From: Evansella sp. LMS18
GTDB lineage: Bacteria; Bacillota; Bacilli; Bacillales; Salisediminibacteriaceae
NCBI RefSeq assembly: GCF_024362785.1
Contig: NZ_CP093301.1
Location: 496,001-560,000 of the forward strand
Reading direction: 5' to 3'
DNA: 64,000 nucleotides
Shown here: positions 18,830 to 27,922 of the stretch, one piece after another
Layout: each line of letters starts with the position of its first letter
Numbering within the stretch: the first letter of the stretch is position 1
Notes under the pieces: generated by a model
Told to the model about the DNA's origin: nothing
What the model saw: the letters and a program-made list of their open reading frames with translations, nothing else
Databases searched by the model: none
Translations under genes and position numbers: made by a program

Positions 18830-20449
18830 TTATTCCCCTTTCACAGGCCTTCCTTCTTCATCAAATCCTGATGGCGGGGTGAATTTTTGTCTTCCATCTT
18901 CATTCATGTCTGGTGTGCCACTGCCGTCCTGGGAACGATCCTGCCAGCCCTGCTGGCCATCCCGTTCCTGCTGGCCATCCTGCTGCCAGCCTTGGCGGTC
19001 ATCGCCATAGCCAGAACCGTAGTCTCCGTCTTCACCAGTTCTGTCTCTGTCCCATCCGTCTCCGTTACTTCCTCCGGAGCCGTAGTCGAAGTCATCGTCC
19101 GTATCTCTTCCATCATAGCCGGAGCCGAAATCAGAGCCTCCATCATACCGCCCATCTCTGTCTGAATCGCCCTGGTAACCAGACTCGTCGTCATATCCTG
19201 CATCAGGCCAGTCCCGGGCGGGGTCCCCATCCAGATCAAATTCGTCTTCGTCCGTCCCATCATCTGTTGTCCGGGCGAGATAATCTTCTTTACTCCAGAC
19301 TTCCACCCTTTCTTCCGCTGGATAATAATCATTTGCGATTACTTCTTCGAAAATGATCTCAGATTCCAAATTGGTGAAAGTTCTGGCCAATTGATAGGAA
19401 AGCCCTGGTTCTCCAGTTTCTATAACGTTTTCCGTACCTTGTGGCACTGTGTCTGAATAGCGGACAATCGTTTTTGGCTCAATTTGCTGCTGGTCAAGTA
19501 AATCTACATTGATTGTATATGGAAATTCCTCCCCATATACTTCTGCACTGATCCTGCCGTTTTCCGCTGACAAATGCAGCTCATAGGGTACAGGGTTAGG
19601 ATTACGAAAAATCAAATCTGACTGATACTCTACGATTCTTACGTCAAACCCTTCAGGTACAGTGTCATAAAGTACGTCGCTCTGTACTCGTTCAATAAGT
19701 TGGAAATTGGTGTGAAGCAGGGCTTCATAGACTGCAGAAGCCAGAATTGACATAGATTCTTCTGAAGGAACCTCAAGCTCTCCCCCTGCGAACATTGTAC
19801 TGAATGTATAATTTTCTTCCGGTTCGATGATAAACGGTTCTGTGCTGTTGAGCCACAATGAAAGCTGGTCGCCGAAATAAGACCTATCTGCCTGATAAAT
19901 AACCGAAGGTACCTCTGCCTCCGTCATGCCGTCCGACGCAACAGTAAATTCATGAAGTGAGAGAGTAATATCCTCATCAGGAAGCTCTGAGGCTCTTAGC
20001 TCCAGTTCTTCTCTCAGTGCTTCTTCATCCACCTCAAGTTCATAACCTGCGTGTTCTGAAAAAATGGCAATGATTTCTTCCAGTTCTCTTCTGTCTGCTG
20101 AGACAATAAGATCGCCTTCTGCAACTTCCCCGTTATCCATATTCTGAACAGATTCCTCTATAAAAAAGTTCAGTTTCTCAGAAGGAAAGACTGCTGTTTT
20201 TTCAAACCAGCGCACTTCAATCGTCTGGCCTGACTTCCAGTTTTCGGTCTGCTCCCGCAATGCAGTGACAGCTTCTTCCTCGCTCATACCGCTGATATCA
20301 ACGCTCGCCATATACGTTTCCACATCATAGCGCTCTTCTTCAAACCAAATAGCGTAAAGCATATTCCCTGAAAAATTAAATAATGAAAGAAAAATTATTA
20401 TACCTGTCATGACAACAAGTGATGATATAAACCATTGCAATTTCCCCAT
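18830..20449 (-). CDS. VanW-domain membrane-anchored protein with Asp/Gly-rich tail
   Basis: About 539 residues. An N-terminal membrane span (about 5-30) anchors a long extracellular part. Two alpha/beta segments precede a VanW region (about 215-330, YTFSTMFAGGELEV...RNPNPVPYELHL) and a G5-like segment (VEVWSK). Residues from about 400 to 510 are low complexity, rich in Asp, Gly, Tyr and Gln, and include DSDRDGRYDGGSD, which fits a DxDxDGxxD calcium loop. VanW function is unknown; such genes often lie beside pilus genes in Gram-positive bacteria. ATG 20449 with GGGGTG upstream is preferred to GTG 20458. Probably a surface protein working with the convergent pilins. Confidence 0.8.
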   Translation of the reverse strand: MGKLQWFISSLVVMTGIIIFLSLFNFSGNMLYAIWFEEERYDVETYMASVDISGMSEEEAVTALREQTENWKSGQTIEVRWFEKTAVFPSEKLNFFIEESVQNMDNGEVAEGDLIVSADRRELEEIIAIFSEHAGYELEVDEEALREELELRASELPDEDITLSLHEFTVASDGMTEAEVPSVIYQADRSYFGDQLSLWLNSTEPFIIEPEENYTFSTMFAGGELEVPSEESMSILASAVYEALLHTNFQLIERVQSDVLYDTVPEGFDVRIVEYQSDLIFRNPNPVPYELHLSAENGRISAEVYGEEFPYTINVDLLDQQQIEPKTIVRYSDTVPQGTENVIETGEPGLSYQLARTFTNLESEIIFEEVIANDYYPAEERVEVWSKEDYLARTTDDGTDEDEFDLDGDPARDWPDAGYDDESGYQGDSDRDGRYDGGSDFGSGYDGRDTDDDFDYGSGGSNGDGWDRDRTGEDGDYGSGYGDDRQGWQQDGQQERDGQQGWQDRSQDGSGTPDMNEDGRQKFTPPSGFDEEGRPVKGE

Positions 20450-20475
20450 CCTGCACACCCCGTTTTAAAAATCTT

Positions 20476-20727
20476 CTACGCTGATTTATTCCCCTTTTTA
20501 TCCAGTAAATAAGCAACAATCCAGGAAGTAGTGACAATAAGGACAAAAATACCTCCTGCCACGTATCCCCAGTGGAAATAATCGAGGAGAATGATACCTG
20601 TATAAAAATATAGGGAGGCTATAAGTACGAGAACTACTGTCAGTTTCTTTGAAAAAACAGAAGGCAATAATAACAGAATAGTTAATAGAATACTTATCCC
20701 TGCTAACAGCAATATAATTTCAACCAC
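20476..20727 (-). CDS. Small three-span membrane protein
   Basis: An 83-residue hydrophobic protein with about three membrane spans (residues 3-22, 29-50, 54-75) and a short basic tail LLDKKGNKSA. No family is recognised. The GTG start has AAGGAG six bases upstream, which supports translation. It lies between the GGDEF gene and the VanW gene, same strand, and probably belongs to their transcript. Confidence 0.6.
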   Translation of the reverse strand: MVEIILLLAGISILLTILLLLPSVFSKKLTVVLVLIASLYFYTGIILLDYFHWGYVAGGIFVLIVTTSWIVAYLLDKKGNKSA

Positions 20728-20741
20728 TTCTGTCTCCTTTT

Positions 20742-20753
20742 GGGTCTGTCCCC
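20742..20753. repeat. GGGTCTGTCCCC motif, possible degenerate member of the dispersed repeat
   Basis: GGGTCTGTCCCC differs by one base from the GGGTCTGGCCCC core found at 24245, 35750 (inverted) and 40168. It lacks the shared flank of the first two copies. It stands just upstream of the 83-residue membrane protein gene. Confidence 0.35.
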
Positions 20754-20849
20754 ATATTGGCGGAGATTTCCCCGATTGCTGATTTCTTCCTACTATTCTA
20801 TTAAATCATCTGATGTCAATTCTTTCAAATAGTAATTGTGATTTTACAA

Positions 20850-22541
20850 TTAAAAGTGAGAGACGCGGTTCCTTCCCTTTTGTTTTGCCCCAGTGTACAT
20901 TGCACGGTCCGCATTCCTAAGCACCGACATAGCTGATTCCCCAGGCTCGGTTTTTCCCGCAACTCCGATACTGGCTGTTAACCTGACTGATTTTCTTTCT
21001 CCGGTATCCAGATCATCTGTTACAACGAATAGGTGGTTTTCTATATTTTCCCGGAGTGATTCAGCCATTTTTTCGGCAAACTTCACATTGGTTCCTTCCA
21101 TTAATATCACGAATTCTTCTCCGCCATACCGGGCAAGTGTTCCGAAACTGCCTACTGTATTCACAAGGACGTCGGCAACCTGGAGAAGCACCTCGTTTCC
21201 GCTTTGGTGTCCATAAGAGTCATTAATCCTCTTGAAATGGTCGAGGTCAAGGAGAATAATCGCAAAGTCCTCCTTGTTCCCTGACATATCGAATTTCTCA
21301 AACAAAAGATTTTCGAAATATCTGAAATTATATAGCCCAGTTAATGGGCAGCGTTCACTTTCATTCTTTTTAAGTTCATAGTTTTTTGCATTTTGCAAGG
21401 CTACTGCCAGGTAATTAGCCATTATTTCGAGGAGCATAAGGTGATTTTTTTCAAAAGCATATTTTCTTGAAGACCCCAACGTAATAATTCCTGTTACTTC
21501 CTTGTTGCTCATTGCAGGTACAGAGATCACCGACTGAGTATCTCCCCAAATATCTTCTTTATCTGTTTCTTCTTTTTCGCCTGCGGCAGGTATATAAATC
21601 GTTCTTCCTTCATCAAGCACCTTCAGGCTGATGTTATCCCCGTTTTTCAGATATAATTTTGTTTTCGTGCTGGCATGATATGCCTGGGTTACTTTTAGAT
21701 TTCCGTTATGGACCTCGTAAATAAATGCCTTGTCCACCGGGAAAATGGAGGTGACTGTTTTTGTGAACAACTCATTAATGCTGTTCACCGAAAGATTTCC
21801 GTTTACACGATAACCGAACGAGCTTACTTTCTTCAGGAGGCGATTTGTAATCTCACTCTGATTATAGATCTTAAGGATAAGTGACAGGCTTAACAGCGGG
21901 ATACCAATAAGGAATACAGCAATCATGCCAATCTGCTCGTACAACAGAACGAGTGTTACACCTATAGGTATAATAAGGACTGCGGAAACAGCCTCCATCT
22001 TTAGAGCTTCATCAAAAAATTTCGTTTTTCTGAGTTTAACTACGTATTTTCTAATAAGGAATATAAGCCAGTTGTTAAGGAAGAAGTATGTAAATGCATA
22101 GGCGGCTATGGGAAAAAGCATTACTGAGAGCTGAACTTCAGAAAGGTTCTCTGTAATCCCTCCCAGAGAATAGTATACTCCGGCTGATACTAGAGAGACT
22201 GTGAAAAAAACAAGTGAGTTAAGAGGGATTCTGTATAATTCGGTTTTGGTCAGCCTGAGGCTCAGCAAGGAAGTTAAAACTGCAAGCTGCATAACAAACA
22301 TTTCTATCATGAGACCGAATTGAAGAAAAACGGCAAGCGCTATACCGTGCAGCGGTACGATATTCGTGTCCCGAAATCTTATAGGGAAGACAGATGCGAT
22401 TAGTAAGAGCGTAAGGAATGATAATATTTCCAGCCATTCATTATAAACAAGAGGAAGAGCCCTGGCGAAGAAAACAGCTAAGGCAGCGGGAAAAACTACA
22501 CACCACACTCCCCAGATTACAATTTGTTTCTTACTGCTCAC
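20850..22541 (-). CDS. GAF-GGDEF membrane diguanylate cyclase
   Basis: Predicted to make cyclic di-GMP from two GTP. The N-terminus has about six to seven membrane spans (to about residue 225), followed by a GAF-like domain (about 260-395) and a C-terminal GGDEF domain with an intact GGEEF signature in RYGGEEFVIL. The DHFKRINDSYGHQSGN metal and substrate segment is also intact. The inhibitory RxxD I-site upstream of GGEEF is absent (GTLAR). The chosen start is GTG 22541, because GGAGGTG lies exactly six bases before it; the frame is open to 22613 without a good site. It neighbours a pilus operon whose PilB carries c-di-GMP-binding motifs. Confidence 0.88.
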   Translation of the reverse strand: MSSKKQIVIWGVWCVVFPAALAVFFARALPLVYNEWLEILSFLTLLLIASVFPIRFRDTNIVPLHGIALAVFLQFGLMIEMFVMQLAVLTSLLSLRLTKTELYRIPLNSLVFFTVSLVSAGVYYSLGGITENLSEVQLSVMLFPIAAYAFTYFFLNNWLIFLIRKYVVKLRKTKFFDEALKMEAVSAVLIIPIGVTLVLLYEQIGMIAVFLIGIPLLSLSLILKIYNQSEITNRLLKKVSSFGYRVNGNLSVNSINELFTKTVTSIFPVDKAFIYEVHNGNLKVTQAYHASTKTKLYLKNGDNISLKVLDEGRTIYIPAAGEKEETDKEDIWGDTQSVISVPAMSNKEVTGIITLGSSRKYAFEKNHLMLLEIMANYLAVALQNAKNYELKKNESERCPLTGLYNFRYFENLLFEKFDMSGNKEDFAIILLDLDHFKRINDSYGHQSGNEVLLQVADVLVNTVGSFGTLARYGGEEFVILMEGTNVKFAEKMAESLRENIENHLFVVTDDLDTGERKSVRLTASIGVAGKTEPGESAMSVLRNADRAMYTGAKQKGRNRVSHF

Positions 22542-22836
22542 ATTCATCACCTCCACTGTATTCTCTGGCCTGTCCTCCATGGCCTGTTCCAGGATATGTA
22601 TTAAAGCTGACACGCTATGAGAAAAAACATAGGTATTTTATACTGCAGTTTTCGAAAACCAAGGATCGGCTGGTCAAGATGAAGAAATTAGAATTTTTTG
22701 TTTATTGATAAATATGTATACTATATTACCACAGTAAAGTAGTTGTGTTAATAGTTTCAGCTTTTAAATAAGGAAAAAAGATCTAATTGTTTCCAGGCAG
22801 CAGTCGATTGTTTCTTCTGTTGAATATCCAGAAAAC

Positions 22837-22878
22837 AAAATAACCAGGATAAAAGACACAGTTCTTTTATCCTGGTTA
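22837..22878 (-). terminator. Terminator of folC
   Basis: A 16-bp perfect stem (22841-22856 with 22863-22878, 6-base loop) is followed on minus by TTTTGTTTTC. It starts 6 bases past the folC stop. The rest of 22542-22836 shows no gene. Confidence 0.9.
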
Positions 22879-22884
22879 ACTGAT

Positions 22885-24165
22885 CTATATTAGATTTTTC
22901 CTCATTTCACCGATAAACTGGTGTGACCCGGTAATCAGAAGTACACCACTTTTGTTTTTTTCCTGCCACTCGGAAACCCATTGTGCAGGACGTTCCACAC
23001 TTTTTACTTCACTGCCTCCAAGGGTTTCATTATATTTATCAACAGGAAGGGCCCTCGGTGATAGAAAATCGGTATAAAAAATCGTATTGGCAGAAGGGGC
23101 CAGTTTCTCAACCATTCCCAGGATATCCTTATCCTTCATCGCTGCAAACAGAACATCAGGTTTCTCATCATATATCTCGTTAACCGTTTTCACCGCAGTT
23201 TCTATTGCTGCGGGGTTGTGGGCTGTATCAAGAAGGATTACTGGAGATTCAGAGATTCTTTCAAACCTCCCTGGCAGCTCAGCCTTCTTCAGCCCTTCAA
23301 TCACCTGCTCGTCATCTACCATCAGAGCATAAAATTGTTTTAAATAATCAGCTGCAACAACAGCCAATGCAGCGTTTTTAGCTTGATGCTCCCCGGCCAT
23401 TTTCAGTGGTATCTCATCCAGTTTCCGATAAGGAGCTTCGTAATTTAGTACCTGTTTGCCATCTATTACTGAAGTATGGAAGGAAAATTGTTCGCCAGGA
23501 GAATAGACTTTTGATTTTCTGACGCCTGCCTCTTTTTTTATGACCTCGAGGGCTTCCCCCTCACTGCCTGTTATTACTGGGATGCCTGCCTTGATAATTC
23601 CCGCTTTTTCACGGGCAATTTCGCTTATTGAGTCTCCCAGGAAATCTTTATGGTCCTCTGCCACGTTAGTAATGATGGACACAAGCGGGACAATGACGTT
23701 GGTTGCATCATTTTTGCCGCCCATTCCCGTTTCTATTATGGCAAGGTCAACCGCTTTCTTAAAAGAGAAGAAATATAAAGCTGCTGCCGTCATTACTTCG
23801 AATTCGCTGATCGTTTCACCAAGCTCAGCTTCTGCCTCCTGTATCCCTGGTTCAATTTCACTGAGCAATGCAGCAAATTCTTCTTCTCCGATTGGAGTGC
23901 CATTTATCGCTATCTGCTCTCTCGTATCGCCGAAAACGGGAGTCATGAACGTCCCGATGAAAAACTCGGCTCTTTCAAGCATGGAGCGGAGATAGGTGAC
24001 CGTCGATCCCTTCCCGTTTGTCCCTGCAACGTGGATTGTTTTCACCCGCCGCTCAGGATGGCGGAGCTTTTCCATTAGTACTCTCATTCGTTTCAGGTCA
24101 AAGCGTATGCCGGCTTCCTGTTTCCACTGCAAGTATGTTTGCGCTTCTTCGTATGTACGTATCAT
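22885..24165 (-). CDS. folC: Folylpolyglutamate synthase / dihydrofolate synthase
   Basis: ATP-dependent ligase that adds glutamate to dihydropteroate and to folates. At 426 residues it is full length for the Mur-ligase-like family. ATP-binding VAGTNGKGST is at about residues 46-55, GMGGKNDATN and TNVAEDHKDFLG (metal and substrate loop) follow, and the C-terminal domain has LDTAHNPAAIE and LLITGSHQFIGEM. A GGAGGG ribosome-binding site precedes the ATG. In related bacilli it lies downstream of valS; here about 9 kb of other genes intervene. Confidence 0.96.
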   Translation of the reverse strand: MIRTYEEAQTYLQWKQEAGIRFDLKRMRVLMEKLRHPERRVKTIHVAGTNGKGSTVTYLRSMLERAEFFIGTFMTPVFGDTREQIAINGTPIGEEEFAALLSEIEPGIQEAEAELGETISEFEVMTAAALYFFSFKKAVDLAIIETGMGGKNDATNVIVPLVSIITNVAEDHKDFLGDSISEIAREKAGIIKAGIPVITGSEGEALEVIKKEAGVRKSKVYSPGEQFSFHTSVIDGKQVLNYEAPYRKLDEIPLKMAGEHQAKNAALAVVAADYLKQFYALMVDDEQVIEGLKKAELPGRFERISESPVILLDTAHNPAAIETAVKTVNEIYDEKPDVLFAAMKDKDILGMVEKLAPSANTIFYTDFLSPRALPVDKYNETLGGSEVKSVERPAQWVSEWQEKNKSGVLLITGSHQFIGEMRKNLI

Positions 24166-24230
24166 CTTTCAATTCCCTCCAGGCATAACTAAGTTGATTT
24201 TTCAATGAAACCATGCCATTATCAAAAGTG

Positions 24231-24258
24231 TTCACAAAATCGTCGGGGGTCTGGCCCC
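24231..24258 (+). repeat. Dispersed GGGGTCTGGCCCC repeat, copy 1
   Basis: TTCACAAAATCGT followed by CGGGGGTCTGGCCCC. The inverse complement of 35750-35778 is nearly identical over its whole length. This copy points toward the ATP-grasp gene starting at 24330. Confidence 0.6.
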
Positions 24259-24329
24259 TGACATTTTTCATGCGGGGCTTGACTCTTTAACTTTATCATA
24301 TGTTTGACTCGGACAGGAAGGAGTATGCT

Positions 24330-25247
24330 ATGCCGGATTTACATGGCTGGATTATATACAACGGGAATTTAACGACAGGGAAATTCACTGACTATATCCA
24401 GTGGATCGAAAGGGCAGCGAAGGCCCGGAATATACATATAAAGGCGAAAGCAAATAACCATTTGCTCGCTTCCGTCAAAAATGGAAAACCGGCACTGGCC
24501 GGAGCAAAAGAAACAGATCCTCTGCCTGATTTCGTCCATTTCGCAGACAAAGACCTTCATTTAGCAAGGCATCTTGAAATGATGGGCATTCCTCTGTTCA
24601 ACTCTGCGAAAGCGATTGGAATCTGTGATAATAAAGCACTGATGCACCAGCAATTAGCTGCCGATGGCTTTCCTGTGCCGGATACCATTATCGCTCCCCT
24701 CATATACCACGGTCTTGAAATGGAGGACGAAAAGCATATTCAGCTGGCAGCTGAAGAACTTGGTTTTCCTCTCATCGTTAAGGAAGCGTACGGTTCTTTC
24801 GGCCAGCAGGTGTACTGGGCAGACTCGCCAGAGCAGCTTACAAAACTGGCAAGACAGCTTAAATGGAAGGAATTCATATTTCAGAAACCAATAACAGAAA
24901 GCCTTGGAACAGACTTGCGTTTAAATGTAGTCGGCGGAAAAGTAGCCGCAGCAATGAAACGAACTTCCAGGGAAGATTTCCGGGCTAACGTAACTGCAGG
25001 TGGCACCACTGTGCCGTACACCCCTTCTAAAGAAGAAGCGGAACTGGCCCTTTCTGCAGCTAGAGCCGTCGGTGCAGATTTTGCAGGAGTAGACCTCCTT
25101 CCCGGAAAGAAAGGGCCTTTCCTTTGTGAAGTTAACACAAACCCACACATCCGCAGCATTTATGAATGCACGGGTATCGATGTGGCAGTTGACATGGTTC
25201 AATTTATAAAAGAAAATGCAAAGAAAAGAAGGAGTTCGAAAAAGTGA
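24330..25247 (+). CDS. RimK-like ATP-grasp ligase (first of a tandem pair)
   Basis: About 305 residues with an ATP-grasp fold. An N-terminal domain opens with GWIIYNGNLTTGK. DNKALMHQQLAADGFPVPDT and PLIVKEAYGSFGQQV mark the ATP-binding subdomains, and the metal-binding end DFAGVDLLPGKKGPFLCEVNTNPHIRS keeps the Glu and Asn ligands. Such enzymes join a carboxylate to an amine, often adding amino acids to peptides or cofactors; the substrate is unknown. ATG 24330 is chosen because AAGGAG lies six bases upstream (an ATG at 24300 has none). The stop overlaps the start of the next gene (GTGA). Confidence 0.85.
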   Translation: MPDLHGWIIYNGNLTTGKFTDYIQWIERAAKARNIHIKAKANNHLLASVKNGKPALAGAKETDPLPDFVHFADKDLHLARHLEMMGIPLFNSAKAIGICDNKALMHQQLAADGFPVPDTIIAPLIYHGLEMEDEKHIQLAAEELGFPLIVKEAYGSFGQQVYWADSPEQLTKLARQLKWKEFIFQKPITESLGTDLRLNVVGGKVAAAMKRTSREDFRANVTAGGTTVPYTPSKEEAELALSAARAVGADFAGVDLLPGKKGPFLCEVNTNPHIRSIYECTGIDVAVDMVQFIKENAKKRRSSKK

Positions 25248-26116
25248 GACCCGTTCAAAAGTACGGCTGGCTTGTCTACCGAAAAATAGATATTGAGCGA
25301 AATCAGCGTTTTATTGAGCTTCTCCTGCAGGCTGCTGAAAAAAGAGAGATAAAGCTTTCACTTGTACCCTTTGAGGAACTCACCTGGAAGATAAGCGGAA
25401 AGGAATCTCCTTTTACCTGTGGAGATCAGCAATATCCTGATTTTATGATTAACCGTTCTGTTTCCCCATGGCTGAATGAGCTTGCTGAATTCAGCGGCAT
25501 CCGGGCCTTTAACACTTCTTTTGCAGCCCGGATTGCCAATGATAAGCGGTTGACCCATGCTTTTTTTCAAAAAAGAGGCGTCCCTATGGCCGATACAGCT
25601 GCTATTTCACCAGAAGCACTGTCTCCTGATAACCGCCCTGATTTTCCTTTCGTGATTAAGGACCCGTATGGCCGAGGCGGGACGGGTGTTCATTTTATCC
25701 ACAATGAAGTGGATCTCCTCACTTTTCTCAGCCATGGGAACAATAATGAGCTCCTCGTTCAACCTGTTTCCGGAAGCCCAGGTAAAGACCTCCGGGTTTA
25801 TATCGTTGGTAATGAAATTCAGGGAGCAGTACTGCGGGAAACATCCTCCTCCTCAGAGCTCCGGGCAAACCTTTCCACCGGAGGCACATCGAGGCTTTAT
25901 GAATTAAATGAGGCAGAAAAAAAGCAGATATCTATCATTACAAACAGTATGAAAATAGACTTTGCAGGAATTGATTTCTTATTTAAGAAAGATGGTACCC
26001 TTTTATTTAACGAAATGGAAGATGCCGTTGGCTGCAGAAGTCTGTATATGAACAGCAGTGTGGATATTGCAGACGTGTTCCTGGAGTATGTGCAGAAAGT
26101 GCTTTCAGACGTCTAG
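25244..26116 (+). CDS. RimK-like ATP-grasp ligase (second of a tandem pair)
   Basis: A 290-residue homologue of the preceding protein, with KYGWLVYRKIDIE at the start and NDKRLTHAFFQKRGVPMADT and FVIKDPYGRGGTGVHF in the ATP-binding part. The metal-binding end reads DFAGIDFLFKKDGTLLFNEMEDAVG, so the usual E-x-N-x-N-P pattern is changed to E-x-E-D-A and catalysis may differ. The GTG start overlaps the previous stop by three bases, with AGGAG eight to nine bases upstream. The two proteins may work as a heteromer or in sequence. Substrate unknown. Confidence 0.82.
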   Translation: MRPVQKYGWLVYRKIDIERNQRFIELLLQAAEKREIKLSLVPFEELTWKISGKESPFTCGDQQYPDFMINRSVSPWLNELAEFSGIRAFNTSFAARIANDKRLTHAFFQKRGVPMADTAAISPEALSPDNRPDFPFVIKDPYGRGGTGVHFIHNEVDLLTFLSHGNNNELLVQPVSGSPGKDLRVYIVGNEIQGAVLRETSSSSELRANLSTGGTSRLYELNEAEKKQISIITNSMKIDFAGIDFLFKKDGTLLFNEMEDAVGCRSLYMNSSVDIADVFLEYVQKVLSDV

Positions 26117-26150
26117 AGTCTGGCTCTCCGGATAAGAACTGACAGGACCT

Positions 26151-26205
26151 AAAAAGCCTCCCGCAGCAAGGTGTACCATGACACCTTACTTGCGGGAGGC
26201 TTTTT
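26151..26205. terminator. Strong bidirectional terminator
   Basis: Outer arms AAAAAGCCTCCCGCA and TGCGGGAGGCTTTTT enclose a second stem AAGGTGT/ACACCTT. It separates the plus-strand ATP-grasp genes from the convergent lia genes. Confidence 0.93.
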
Positions 26206-26241
26206 CTATCACTTTTTGCGATGATCGCACCAAAAAGTATG

Positions 26242-26874
26242 TTATTTAAATAACCCCTCATTAAAAGCGTATATAACCGCCTGTGTCCTGTCATGCACCT
26301 CCAGCTTTCCGAGAATATTGCTGACATGGACTTTCACTGTTTTTAAGGAGATAAAAAGCTCTTCAGAAATCTCCAGATTGGTCTTTCCTTGTGTCATCAG
26401 GCGGAGTACCTCCAGTTCCCTGGCTGTAAGGGCCTCATGAAGAGCTGCCGCAGGACTTTTCCTCATTCTTGTCATGAGCTTTCCGGTAACCTCCGGCTCC
26501 AGGACCGACTGCCCTTTATACGTGGAACGTATCGCTTCTGCGATATCCTTTGCTTTGGAGGTCTTCAGCATATAGCTGGAGGCACCGGCTTCCAGGGCGG
26601 GATACACTTTTTCATCATCCAGGAAACTCGTAACGATAATAATTTTTGCTTCCGGCCATTTTTCAATGATTCTTCTTGTAGCTTCAATTCCGTCCATCTG
26701 TTTCATTACCAGGTCCATGAGGATAATATCAGGTTTATGGGCCAGTGCCAGCTCCACTGCTTCTCCTCCGTCTTCTGCCTCTGCGATTACCTGGATATCT
26801 GCCTGCGCAGACAAATAGGAAGAAACTCCAATGCGGACCATCTCATGGTCATCTGCAAACAACACCTTAATCAA
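26242..26874 (-). CDS. liaR: LiaR-type response regulator
   Basis: NarL/FixJ-family response regulator. The receiver domain (1-120) begins IKVLFADDHEMVRIGVSSYL and carries the phospho-acceptor Asp in IILMDLVMKQMDG and the conserved Lys in YMLKTSKA. The C-terminal LuxR-type helix-turn-helix contains LTARELEVLRLMTQGKTNLEISEEL. About 210 residues. The start is placed at TTG 26874, where the conserved LiaR N-terminus begins; this overlaps the liaS stop by 8 bases. A longer frame to 26940 would run inside liaS. Partner of the kinase encoded just upstream. Confidence 0.93.
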   Translation of the reverse strand: MIKVLFADDHEMVRIGVSSYLSAQADIQVIAEAEDGGEAVELALAHKPDIILMDLVMKQMDGIEATRRIIEKWPEAKIIIVTSFLDDEKVYPALEAGASSYMLKTSKAKDIAEAIRSTYKGQSVLEPEVTGKLMTRMRKSPAAALHEALTARELEVLRLMTQGKTNLEISEELFISLKTVKVHVSNILGKLEVHDRTQAVIYAFNEGLFK

Positions 26875-27922
26875 CTTTCCCGCCCCCTGTCGTTTTCCTT
26901 TGAGGAATTTTGACTTCCAGCCGGCTCCCCTCATTTTCAACGCTTACTATTTTCATAGAGCCACCTATCTCAATGGCCCTTTCATGCATATTTTTTAACC
27001 CGTAAGAGCTTCTGGAGCTTTCTGTCGTTACATCAAAGCCTTTTCCGTTATCGGCAACTCTTAATATGACAAGGTTATCCCGTTCCACCAGCATAACCGT
27101 CAGTTTTTCGGCCTTCGAGTGGCGGAGTGCGTTAGATACGGCTTCCTGTAGAATCCGGAACAGATGATCCTCTACCCCTTTTTCAAGCTTGAGAGGTTCG
27201 ATCTTCCAGTCAATCTCCATAGGAACTTTGTCTCTTAATTCGCTCAGGAGCTCGGCAATTCCTTCATCGAGGGGCTTTTCCCTTAATGCAGCCGGTCGCA
27301 AATGCAGGAGCAGAGCCCTCATTTCAAGCTGAGACTGGTCAATCATTTTTTCGATAAGCCCCAGCTGCTTCCTCATTGCCGGGTCCTCTGGAGGATTGCC
27401 TTCATTTATCGCGGACATCATCATTGAAGCGGCGAATAACTGCTGTGAAACCGAGTCATGAAGTTCCCTCGCAAGGCGGTTCCGCTCCTGGAGCACAACC
27501 TCCTGGAGCCCTTTCTCCCGCTCGTTCGCTCTTTCCGTCGCAAGACGCTGGGACAGTTCCGCCTGTTTCACTGCTTGTGTTTCAAGTTCCAGGAGAAGCT
27601 TATTAATTCCGGAAAGGTCAGGATGTTCTGTATCCTCTTCTATTGACAAACTCTCTCCCCGTACCAGCTCTTCAAGACGGTCATTAATCTGCTGAAGCCT
27701 GTTCCTGTAAATTGTCCAGTAAGACACACCTGCTGTAATACCGCCTGCAACAATAATGCTGACAATCCAGAGGGGATACGGCACCCCGAACATTTCCCCT
27801 TCAGAGAGTTCTCGCCAGCTCTCCACTGGAAACATGAGAAACGTTGAAGCTGCAATTGCCGCACCGAAAAATAACGCACCGAGAAGTGCCGCCAGGAGCT
27901 GTTTAATAAAAAACAGATTCAT
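26867..27922 (-). CDS. liaS: LiaS-type sensor histidine kinase
   Basis: Envelope-stress kinase for cell-wall-active antibiotics. Two membrane spans (about 7-31 and 49-72) enclose a very short external loop, typical of intramembrane-sensing kinases. The HisKA_3 phosphorylation site is in LQERNRLARELHDSVSQQ. The HATPase domain has EAVSNALRHSKA (N box) and VADNGKGFD (G1 box). The 351-residue protein overlaps liaF by 4 bases upstream and liaR by 8 bases downstream. Confidence 0.94.
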   Translation of the reverse strand: MNLFFIKQLLAALLGALFFGAAIAASTFLMFPVESWRELSEGEMFGVPYPLWIVSIIVAGGITAGVSYWTIYRNRLQQINDRLEELVRGESLSIEEDTEHPDLSGINKLLLELETQAVKQAELSQRLATERANEREKGLQEVVLQERNRLARELHDSVSQQLFAASMMMSAINEGNPPEDPAMRKQLGLIEKMIDQSQLEMRALLLHLRPAALREKPLDEGIAELLSELRDKVPMEIDWKIEPLKLEKGVEDHLFRILQEAVSNALRHSKAEKLTVMLVERDNLVILRVADNGKGFDVTTESSRSSYGLKNMHERAIEIGGSMKIVSVENEGSRLEVKIPQRKTTGGGKVD

